From Lytechinus pictus (Eukaryota > Echinodermata > Echinoidea > Temnopleuroida > Toxopneustidae): a stretch of 64,000 bases of DNA. Below the pieces are notes generated by a model that made no database searches, was not told the DNA's origin, and saw nothing but the letters and a program-made list of their open reading frames with translations. A program made the position numbers and the translations under genes. The stretch is taken from the NCBI RefSeq assembly GCF_037042905.1, contig NC_087258.1:3797001-3861000 (forward strand), given 5' to 3'. The stretch's first letter is position 1. The number at the start of each line of letters is the position of its first letter. This document shows, in pieces, positions 22,301 to 34,300 of this stretch.

Positions 22301-25300
22301 TTGTGTTTTAGGCACCAACATTATTTATATCATCAGAAAGCTCAAACTCTATACATTCTTACAATGTCACTCTTGATATGTGGCATCTTTTAGATGGGTC
22401 AGCAGCCAGTTATTTCCATCAAGATGCAAGACGAGATTTCTGAAATTTCTGAGTAACATAAAATCCAGAGTTCTGATTGGCTGAATACTGTTTTCAAAAC
22501 AAACAGGCGCGGGTAATTTGAAGAGATTACCACATGGTGGGTGTGACCTTGCAGAGGCCCAGTGTGGGGAACATTGGAATTTGCGTGGGTAAGTGGTCTG
22601 TATGACCAATCATAGCGCAGTATTCTTGTTTTTGAGCTGCAAAATGTACTTGGCCTATGAAAAGCTGGCTGCTGACCCATCTAAAATACATCTTCTTATA
22701 AAAATTATATCATATTAAAGCATAGATCTTCAGCTTTATCATGATTTAAAAATCATTTGTGCCCAAACAGAAATTAAGTGTGAAAACAACAACTTTTGTT
22801 GCATGAAAAAAATATTTTGTTTCATGTTTTAGATCAAAAGTTTTTCCTATATTACAACATTCTTTTAAAAATCCAAACACATGACCTAAAAGAATGATTC
22901 TTCTTCTTTACAAAGATACCAAAAACATGAAATTTTGTCAATATTTAGAGCAGCAATGGCCGAATAAAAAGATGTGTTTTGGTTCGCACCAAGCTCATTA
23001 ACTATGCAAAAACCCTCTTGTCATGAATATCACTTGGATAAAAGAAGCTACTTTTTCAGGGCTTGCGGACTGACTGCGTGTAGGAAATATGTGACTGGTC
23101 ACTTTGGTTGAGAGAGTACTCAGGAGAGGATGGACGCTTGTTTTGTACTTGTAGATTTCCTTCCTCTGGTCTTGGAGATAGGCGGCAAGCCGCAGAGTGA
23201 TAAAGGATTCAGGTCCTCTCTAGATGGTGCTGTCAACATAGGTGGATTTTTAATCAGCGACATGTCAACGAGGAAGCAGAGGAGGAGGGCAGGGAGTGTG
23301 AGAGGATGCGAGGATGAGGGGGTCATTTCTAGTGAAATCATTTAAGACGAATGCAGGCAAGTCAACGTTCTCAATATGATGTAGTACATGTAGGTCCAAA
23401 CACTGCCAAGAAGACTGGACATGAGGCAAGAGCAAGGACATGAGGCTTTAATACATAAGAAGTAGGATGGTACAAGTTTGAGCTGGTCCTGCACAGTGGC
23501 TGCCAGGCCCACAATCAATTGGGCAAAACAAATATTTGGACAATTTTTGTTTCTGATTTCTTTTTCGAACTATAAAATATGAATTCTTGATTTTGTTTTT
23601 TGAACATTTCATTATTCTTACAGTTCGAATACTACTTCAAGTTGCTGAAAGTAAAAGCAGCGTGCTAATATGCAAAGATTTCACACGATCCTGCTATTCC
23701 AGCATTATTTGATCATCCCCAGACATTGAAACTGTTATGTATTTATTTGTGTCTCCATTATTTGTACTTTTTTTCTGTGTTTAGGTGCAAGATTTTGGGT
23801 GAGATGGAGAAAGGAGCTGGATGTTGTCTCTGATGTGTTGTACTTTGGACTAACCACAGTAGCAGGTATTTTTTCTTTTCTTATTTATCCCACACAAGCT
23901 GAAGGAAAATATGTTTACTATGGGCGCATTATACCTTAATGCCCCCCCCCCCCCCCAGGAAAAAAAATATACATATATATATTATTTTTGTCAGTTGATA
24001 TGACTTAAAATTACCTACAGTTTAGTCAGTGCATTTACTGGTATATGATAGAATATTTCCTTTTATTTTTTTATGAGTGTTATCTTAAGCATGAGCTTCT
24101 TTATGTGCAATACTTATATTTTTGGGGGATAATAATAATATGGATGATAAAAATAATAGTAATATATTGATAATGATAATGATGAAAATGTAAGATTATA
24201 TGGTCATAATAATAATTATAAAAATACAGTACATTGGTGATTGTCTTCATTAAAACTTATAATATATAATTTACCTCAAGCATGTGATTACTATTTTTAT
24301 GTACTTTGAAATATTTAATGATTTTGATTTCAGTTAATATTCTTTCATTTTTAATTATGTTGCATATTGCATTTGTATACAATGTAATTCCTTTTATGTT
24401 TGAAAATCTATGATTCGGTCTTTGGGCCGCAAATGATTTTTTTTTTCAATAAACCATTTCTACTCAACTTCTACATTTGGCACTGAAAGCAAATTATAAT
24501 TTCAAGCTTGTAATAGCTTTACCCCATGCACAGACAGTGGTTCGAATAAAATCTGTGTTTGGTAGGTATGAGTTTGGATGAAGTGTTAATGCAGCATTTT
24601 CATTTTGCTGATCCCCAAATATTTCACTCTTTTCTTTGTTCTAGGCTTTCAAACCCTTGGTGAAGAGTATGTGAATATACTTCAAGTGGATAATACTAGG
24701 AGAGCCATTCCATCATTGCAGGTGAGTAGTGTTGTTTATTATTATATAATCAAGCTTCAATACAAATTTTTATCCAAGGGGGGGGGGGACAAAAGGGGGT
24801 TAATTATTGGGAAGGGAGAAGTAGTTCTTTGTTATATGATTAGGGGCTGTCATTACTATTAACAATAAAGGTTTTATTAGTTGAGATTAAATCAGTGAAT
24901 AGGGTTCTTAGAAGGTGGGTATGAAATACATTTTCTTTTCTTAGCAGAAGTATCCGATTAGCATAACAATGCTTGCGTGAGGAGTGTCTGAATTCCTAAA
25001 CGATTCGGAATTCACTGACCGAGTTCGACACAGCACAGTACGGACGTCTTATTTTCAACGCTTCTTCCACGTGTTAAACTCTATAGGCCTTATCGTAATA
25101 GATCTACGTTTGGATTCGATGTTAAATATAAAATAATGGCGAATCAAGAAATTAACCTCGGGTTATGCCACAAATTAAAGGCAGTTTCAGAAAATTTTAC
25201 TCAATAATCTGGAGTCTCTTCGCCTTCTTGTAAGCAATGCTACAAAGGAAGCATTGGCTCGTTTAAAGATTGGGCTGGCTGTTTGATTATGTTGATTCTC

Positions 25301-28300
25301 GATACATTGCCCGGGTCAGCGGAGCTTCTACAACTAAAAAAGGGCGTCGGAGATGTCTTTCGAAAGGTAATAAGGTTCAATATGAATATAATTCTAGAGG
25401 CCAGGAGGAGTTGGATAAGAAATTTGCCTTATTAGAGTAAGGTAAGCAGCGGGCGCAGCCCTTGCTTTGCTGAAGTAAGGTATTGCAGATATAATTAAAA
25501 GGAAGAAACATATCAGAAAAGCAGATGAATCTGAAGCAGGTTAGTGAGATAAAGATGAATGAAAATTCCAAACTAGGCTATTGCTTTTGAAATTTATGAA
25601 CGGTTGTACATAATAGATATGGCCTTATGTTGTTAATGGAAGCTGTTCGTTTTTCAGCGGAATTACTTTATGACTTAATTATGGGAGATTAATCAAATAA
25701 ATATATAGAGATCATTTTTATATTTTAGGTTGGTCCGCATTGGATGAATACTGATGAGGGAGAAAAGAATGAGGCAAGCTCAGGCTTGTGTAAATAGAAA
25801 GCGTAAGTTATTTCGTTCAACAAACAAAGGTTATATTGGGCAAGAATGTTGGAAATTTTCAAGGTTCTTCTACTACTTCCGACAACTTATTTCGTATACC
25901 CTTTGGGTCAAGAAATCGATATTCGCTTGGCAGTGTCGCCAACTTATATGTACAAAATAGTTGGCGCGGGTATGCAAGTTGCCTCAGACCACCGACGAAC
26001 GTTTTGCCTGTGGTAGACATGGGCACTGGAGAAGTTGCCCAGGTATCAGGAAGCAAGATCCCAGCAAGATTCATCCTTCAGAGATAACAATGCTCAACAG
26101 AGTTAAATGATCCATTGATCATGGTCAAACTGAGCAAGGTAAATGTCAGTTTTGTTCTGTATTTGACGAAGTGTGGTATTTGAGAACTGAAGAGTAGAAT
26201 GATCAGAAGGGCGTAGCAAAGGAATCTATTCTTGATTCTACCTAGTCCATAATTATATGTTAAGAAAAGATGTGTTATTTTGGTTGAATTCCACCTCTTA
26301 CTAATGAACCTAGACATAGATATGACACAGATCAAACAATCTGGAATATATTGACTACTCCTGGTCCGTCAGCGGGCCCTTCTAAATTAAGAAATATAGA
26401 AACAGAGCATTGTTGAATTTGTTTCGGTTGGGAAACATCGAGTAACGTTAGTGTTGATTCGACAAGATGTGCAGGGTAGGAGGAAGAATTTTATTTGAGA
26501 AATTATGAGTATGATCAATGAAATTCAGAACCTTTGGTTAAAGGTAGATTGAATGCTTCCTTACAATTTGGAAATCAACTGATGCATCTCAATTTGTTGT
26601 AGATGTCAATGAACATGGTTACAAATTACCTTACAATAAGATGATAAGTCAGCATTGACATCGATCCCGATTTCGTTTCTGAAGCCATTAACGAATTATT
26701 ATTAAAAAGGGTTTGGTTGTTGAATCCACCACTACACCCCATGATGTTACCCCCTTTCAGATTCAATTCAGAGTTCAGATATAAAAAGAGACTGATTCTT
26801 GGTTAACGTTATGTCAACTAACACTTGTGGAAGAACACTATTATACTTGAAGACTGGAATGTAGTCATGTCTTATTTAAAACAGGGAGATTTTATGCTTT
26901 CCTTTGAACTTAAGCAAGGTTATCATCATTATTACATTTTTCAAGTGCATGAAAAATTGTAGGCTTTAGTTGGGATTTTGGTAGTGGTACAAGGTTTTTC
27001 TCCTATTTAGGTGTTGTCATTGGGTTGGCAACAGCTACCTTTGTTTTCATTACACGATTTAAGCCTATCGTTAATCATTGGCGTATAGAAATGGTATTTT
27101 CATTTTTTTTTGTATATAGATGATTGGGTCGTGCTGCTTCCTTTGATTCGTATGATACTATGGTCAAGACGGTGAAAAATGACTTACTTGAAGCAGGTTT
27201 GATACCAAATGTTGAGAAATATCTCAATGGACTCCTGTCCAGTGTTTGGATTGGTTAGGAATACCACGGGAAAGCAGAGTAGCTTATATAAAGATTACTG
27301 AAAGAAGGATGAAGGATCTTGAGTTATGTTCAGATTCATTTCAAGCAGAATTGCCTGAGGTTTCAGCACGAAAGATCGTAGTTATAGTTGGAAAGATACA
27401 TTGTATCCAGTGTTTGGCACAGTTACTCAAATTAAAAACCAGATTTATGCATCACGAAATCATCCGGAGGGTACATTGGGATAGGACATAATGTGATCAA
27501 TAGTGATGAATTAATATTCGTGTTCTTCTTCTGGAGAAGAATTTGCATATTCTTAACGTAAACATTATTTCTGCTTATTCAGTTCCACAGACTTTCATCT
27601 ATTCTGATGCAAGTCCATCAGGCTGCGGGGCCTGGGTTTCTGAGTGCGCAGGCATGAAATGGGATGAGATTGGTTTGAGTTTGAAATGGTTAAAAACTCC
27701 ACTTGGAGAGAACTCAAGTCAGTAAGTATGACACTGCAAACAGTTGTATCTCACATGAGACATAAAACTGTCAAGGTCCTCTGTGATAATAAAGGAGTAG
27801 GATCGATTGTAAATAAAGGAAGTATGATTGCAGAATTGCATGAGATGAGTTTACACATCTTTGAGTTGTGTAAAAGAAACAACATTAGTCTTCACGTTCA
27901 TTGGGCTCCCAGAGAGGAGAACTGTTTTGCAGATGCATTAAGTCGCATGATAGATTTTGATGATTGGGGTGTGTCAGATGAATTTGTCGGATTTTTGGAC
28001 AAAATCTGGGGCCCTCACACTGTGGACAGACTTGCGGACGATTTTAATTTCAAAATTAAGAAGTTCAATTCTAAATATTGGTGTCCCCTAATAGATCATG
28101 TTGATCCCTTCTCATGTGATTGGTCGGGCGAGAATAATTGGTTGGTTCCACCTATCGAATGTATAGCATGTATATAGGGCAAGTACTTAAGCATCTGAAG
28201 GTTTTGTTCTGCTAGGGGGACTTTGGTTGTTCCCTTCTGGCCGTCTGCACCCTTCTGGCCGATTCTTTTCTCTGAACAAAGTGATTTTCGTTCCTTATTC

Positions 28301-31300
28301 TCTGAATACTTCAAAATTGATAATCCTCAAGGAATTTTCGTTCAAGGCAGAAATAATAATTAAAAAAAAAAAAAAAAAAAAAAAACGGTTTGTGAGAGAT
28401 GGCTGACATGAATGCTGGTATGTAATAAATCCATTTGATGGAGGTTAATTCAAAATTATACTGTTGGAATGCAACATGTAATTTTTACACGGCCGCATGG
28501 CAGATAGCTGCATAGCTAGGATCCACTTATGCTGCAGAGCAAATAAGTGGTGATGGAAATTGGAGAATGTTATGATTATGTAAAAGGATAACCATCGTAA
28601 AGGTTGATAAGGAATTGATATGAGATTTCATTCTCAAATTAGTTATAATTTACTGGCGGCGGAGCTCAGAATGAAGAAATTGGTGATGATTGAAAACATT
28701 CAAAGTCTCAAAATTACAGAATTCTTGTGAATGAAATGTTTCAGAAAGTTTTTTGCAAGTGTTTTAAGGCAAAAATAAATATTTTCGCAAAGGAAATGAA
28801 TCCCAAAGCTATTGTTTTGCTAAGCCTTCAAGACGATTGAAACGAATTATGATATGGAATTGTGATCTAATGAATTTCATACTGAAATTTTAGTGAAAAT
28901 ATAAAACCACCTGGTTTGAGGATAGCTGCATAGTTAATGTTTAATTTTGCTGTCATGGCTGTAAAACGTATTAGAAGTGATTAAATTTTGAGAATTTGAT
29001 AAGAATGACTGAACTTGAGAATTTATCACAATTTGAATATATTGTGTTGAGATAAATATATACCAGCTTATAAGTTTTGTTTAATTTTTCTTAAATCCAG
29101 AAATTCTCTTCAGGAAGGATATGATATAACTTTGAACAAGGTCTTGACAGCTTCGAGAGCTGATAACACTATGAGTAAATACAACAGAGCGTTGAATACC
29201 TGGAGAGATTAGTGTAAGCAAAATAAAGTAAATTCTGACACAGCAGAACCAGAAGATATTAGTCGCTATCTTATTCATTTGTATCAAAGAGAAGCTCCTT
29301 ATTCGAGGATAGAATCGGCTTTTTACGCCATTAAGTGGCATTTTGACTGCAAGCCAAGGATGAATGTTAATCCCTGTGATCGCAAGTTCATACATATTGT
29401 TTTACAATGTTTAAAGAAATTACTAAACAAACCGATCGTTAAGAAAGAAGTTATAACCCCAGACATTTTGAAAGCAGTTGTTGAGAAGTATGGATCTTCA
29501 ACGAGTCTATTAGATATTCGATTATGTGCTATGATTTTGATTTCCTACGCAGGCATTCTACGATTTGATGAAATGATACATATTCGTAAATGTGATTTAG
29601 ACTTGTATTTGTCTCATGTGAATACTTTCATCATGAAAAGTAAAACCGATATTTACAGGCAAGGAGCATGGGTTCTTATAGGTGCTACAAATTCCCCACC
29701 TGCCCCGTATTAGCTTTGAGGAAATATTTGATTGCAGCGGGGCTTAACGATGCCTCTGATGAAGTATTTCTTTTTAGGCCTCTAAATTACTGTAAATCCA
29801 GTAATAGTTACAAGTTAAGACGTGGACAGTTGTCTTATACTAGATGTTTAGAATTATTGAGAGAGGCGTTGGCGAAAGTAGGGTTGAATCCAAAGAGTTT
29901 TGGCATGCATAGCCTCCGAAGTGGCGGAGCCACAGCAGCAGCGAACTTTGGTGTTCCAGACAGGTTGTTTAAGAAACATGGTAGGTGGAGGTCGGAGACT
30001 GCTAAGGATGGATATATTAAAGACAATATGAAGGATTGTCTTTCAATTTCTATGAATTTGGGGCTTTAGAATTATTTTTATACCGGGTAAATTAGCCTCA
30101 GCCTAGTATGATTATACGTATAACTTTGTTAAAGATGGATTGTAGGCGTTCGATGAGATTGTTGAATGAGACATGTATTATTATCATTATACATTTAAAG
30201 TTGGTTAAATTGAAATGATTGCGTCGTGTAACTCATTTTCTTGTTTACCCGTTCTTTGATTGACTGAGAGGGGGAGCTATAAGTTTAGCTTGTCTTGCCG
30301 TCGAAGCTTGGTGCTCCCCTCGAAACAGGTATGTTTTTTGGAAAGTATATAAATGTTTTCTATTTCAGGTGTTGATGTTGTTGCACTGGTTGTGCTTAAG
30401 GATAGTGAGGCGTGACTGAAAATAATTTATTCACGATTGAGAGTCGAATTAGGGAATAACATAAAATGAATGGTTCTTGGGGCCTTTTCACATGAGAATC
30501 TTGAATCATCATTGTAATGATGAATGCAATTTGTCTTTAGAATCATTGTTCCATTCACATGTTCACTCAAACTGTGATTTGAATTCAAATTCCTGAGCAA
30601 AGGTGGTATTGTGTCCTTGATGACTTGTAAATCAAACCCAATCAAAGCACTGCATTGCAAAAAAGAAACTATGATGAGTGCAGAGATGCCAACCGTTCCG
30701 GATTCGCCGTATTTGTTCCGATTTTATTCCTCCAATTACGGTGTTACGGCAACAATAAAAAGGTTACGGAAAAAACAACTACAATACATGTGTATTGTGT
30801 ATTGCTTTGCTGTGCATGTGTATATATGCGTGTATTGTGTATTGTGCATGTATATGCGTGTATTGTGTATACATGTATCGTGCATGCAGCGTGTGTGTGG
30901 CCAACGGTAAACCAACGGGAGTTTCTCTACTATAATTTATAAACGCGCGCACTGCCTATAGTAGAGCGGATTAGCTCCAAAAATCACAACAATTGTGCAA
31001 ATTTTGACTAAAGCATGAAACTTTCACAAGTATTAGTATATGCCATAAGATTTATTTTAAAGATGGGAGGTAAATTTATAAATGCCATTTTCGGCCGTTG
31101 CCATGGCAACGGATTAATTTCTCCAAAACAACATACATTCCCATATAAATGGTAAATAAACATGATATAGATGACCAAAATGATAATTTTCAGGATCCCA
31201 ATTGAATACATATGAAATTTAGAAATATTCAAGATCATCAAGATAGTTCCAATTGGTCCGTTGCCATGGCAACGGCTTGTTTTTCCCCAGAAAAATAAAC

Positions 31301-34300
31301 ATTTTGATTAAAAAAAGTTGTAGAATATGATATATCTTTAATTTCCCCTAATTTTACAGTGCTTAACAAAGATATTTTGGTTGCTAAATGTGTAAATTAC
31401 ATCTCAAGCCATTGCCATGGCAACCAAATAACATCTAATTTACACAAATAACATGGTTGTCAAGACAATGGATAGGTGGAAAATACAATTGGAATTGACT
31501 TAATCTGTATGCTTAAGTTTTGACCCCCTCATTTGAACAAAAAATACAAAATTGTTCTGCAGGAGTTCTTTATAAAGATAAAATATTATGTTGCTTTGGA
31601 AATGCTTGAATAGAATTTAAAAAGGAACAATTTTACAAAGGGCCCGTTGCCATGGCAACAGCTTATTTCCCTCTAGAAAGGTAAAAATATTGATAAAAAT
31701 GTAGAATACATGTACGGTATGATCATCATTCCATTTTCCCCAATTTCAAGGTACTAATCGAGATATGTTTGTGACTAAATTTATAAATATAACATCTTAA
31801 GCCATTGCCATGGCAACCAAATAACATCTATTTTTTTTTAAAAGTGGATGATAAGGTTAAAAACAGGTGAAAGATACAATGAATATTAACTTAATGTGCA
31901 TTCGTAAGGTCTGACCTACTCAACTAATTTAGGGGAAAATAATACAGTCAGTGTTCTGCTTGAACTAATTAAAATAATAAACATTGATGTTGCCTTGGTA
32001 ATACTTGAATTCAACGATAAATATCAATGTTCCAAATGGCCTGTTGCCATAGCAACGGATCATTTACCCAAGAACAGTAGCAGTTTTGATTTTTAAAAAG
32101 GACTGTATAATCTGATTTTTCTTTCATTTCCCTTAACTTTAGGGTAAGAATAGATATGTTTGCTGTTAACATGCAAATAACATATAAATCCATTGTCATG
32201 GCAACCAAGTAACATCTAATTTGAAAAAAAAATTAACATGGTTGACATGATAATGGACAGGTGGAAACTGCAATTTATAACAATTAACTCAAGGTTTGAC
32301 CCAGTCATTTAATTTTGAACAAAGATTACAATGTTTCGCATTAGTTCATTAGAATGATGAAATTTGAGGTTGCCCATGTTATTTTTGTAAATTAGATGTT
32401 ATTTGGTTGCCATGGCAATGGCTTGAGATGTAATTTACACATTTAGCAACCAAAATATCTTCGATAAGCACTGTAAAGTTAGGGGAAATTAAAGATAAAT
32501 CATATTCTACAACGTTTTTTTAATCAAAATTTTTACTTTTTTGGGGAAAAACAAGCCGTTGCCATGGCAACGGACCAATTGGAACTATCTTGATGATCTT
32601 GAATATTTCTAAATTTCATATGCATTCAATTGGGAGCCTGAAAATTATCATTTTGGTCATCTATATCATGTTTATTTACCATTTACATGGGAATGCATGT
32701 TATTTTGGAGAAATTAATCCGTTGCCATGGCAACGGCCGAAAATGGCATTTATAAATTTACCTCCCATCTTTAAAATAAATCTTACGGCATATACTAATA
32801 CTTGTGAAAGTTTCATGCTTTAGTCAAAATTTGCACAATTGTTCGGCTAATCCGCTCTACTACTACTACGTTCATTGAGTTATGCTTTTATCAAGGCTTT
32901 CTGATTAGAATTATCGATATCCTGGCCAATCAATGCGAGCGACAAGTTCCGAACGCACGCACATAGACAAGCACAAATCAGCGGCACGAATCGCGGTATA
33001 ATAGCGACTGGTAAATACGACTGTAAAGATGATGACGTCATCCAAGATGGCAACTTACGATGACCAACGAAGGAATCGAGGATGACTAAGTTTTGATCAT
33101 CATTTGAAAGGAATTAGCGGTAACTGCGGTCTAAGGTACGATGTTTCTGAATTTTATATATTTTCTCGTAAGTTTGGATGTAATTATTTTTTCATAATGT
33201 GACATTTGATGTACCAAAAACGATCCGAAAATCGGGTTTCCGCCGAATGTTAGATCTAACGTTACTGCTGCATGCTGATACGGAACTCAGGGAGCTCCGG
33301 CCCGAAAAGCGGGCCGGAGCTCCTTGGGTTACGTACGTATCAGCTAGCCCAGAGCTCCCTGGGTTAGCTGATACGTTGTCTTAATGTACGGGCCAACAAC
33401 TCTTCAGTCTATGTATTGGTGAGTGGAGCCAACGCGGTTCAGCTGAACAACCAAAATACAGAGACTGAAGCTTTTGGTCTAGCGTTCTATGAGAAACACA
33501 CAACTAACTACCGTCAGTTTTTCAAACCTAATTGACTTCAAAGTCATCGTTCACAACAAGGTAAGAAGCCACTTGGTCCTCCCCCCTCCCCCCTCCCCCC
33601 TCCCCTAAATTTGAGGTGGGGGCAGACCCCCCCTCCTAATTTTTTTTTTTTTTTTTTTTTTTTTTTGTTGCTTGTCCAATTTTTTACCTGTGACATGTGT
33701 CCATCCCAAAATTAAAGGTGGACCCCCTAAATTTTTGTTTCTTGGACACTGTCCCGGCCCGCGATGAGTTTCAGTATTTTTGGAGGACACCTAGTGGCAT
33801 CCCTGTATAAACGATGCTACTTCGCGGGATGTTCCTGAGAAACTCCCATTTGTTCCTGACAAATATGGTAAATATTCCTGACAACCATTCCTTTAGGTTG
33901 GCATCTCTGTGAGTGCATGACAATTGTATTATCTACGGAAGTGCTTGAAAGGTCACGTAAGCTCTGCCCCTCAAAAGATGTTTTGGAGGTCAACCCTTCC
34001 AGACATAACATTTTTACTGTAATTTGAGTGAAACTTAACTGGGATTCACCTCCGGAGTAGAATTTGAACTCGTGATTAGCGTTTGTGATTCTAGTTAGGT
34101 TTCACACGTGCTAAAAATTCGGCATTAGAATTATTTTTCGCTGGAATCATCATTCAAATTACGATTTTGGTACCATATGAAAGGGCGGTTAGAAGGGGGT
34201 TCTTGACATAAAAGTTATGGTTCTTATATAAGCCTGTTCACGGTTGTAAACTGCGCACGAGCAGAAAAAGGTCATTGGAGACAACCATGAAGGTGGCTTT

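Larger units (their letters stand above)
16330..23784 (+). other. PEX10 intron 1 (7.5 kb), packed with foldback elements
   Basis: About half of this intron is the palindrome at 16434-20249. It is followed by further inverted-repeat elements at 20486-21142 and 21963-23100. Nothing else coding is supported. The open frames at 23118-23345 on both strands are unconfirmed. Confidence 0.8.
24930..30430 (+). mobile_element. Decayed DIRS-order (tyrosine-recombinase) retrotransposon in PEX10 intron 3
   Basis: Reading left to right on the + strand, in the same sense as PEX10, are a gag-like region, RT, RNase H and a tyrosine recombinase. All are broken by stops and frameshifts. RT and RNase H plus a tyrosine recombinase, with no DDE integrase, defines the DIRS order (Ngaro/PAT/DIRS types). 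The outer edges are approximate because split direct or inverted terminal repeats were not found by eye. The copy is not autonomous. Confidence 0.85.

Noticed and set aside
23118..23345. Open frames of 71-73 codons on both strands in PEX10 intron 1
   Set aside because: No recognised domain, no phase-compatible splice sites, and openness on both strands suggests chance.
31097..32734. Evenly spaced GTTGCCATGGCAAC sites as a CRISPR-like or recombination array
   Set aside because: Spacers are homologous to one another, being parts of repeating modules, so this is transposon structure rather than unique spacers.
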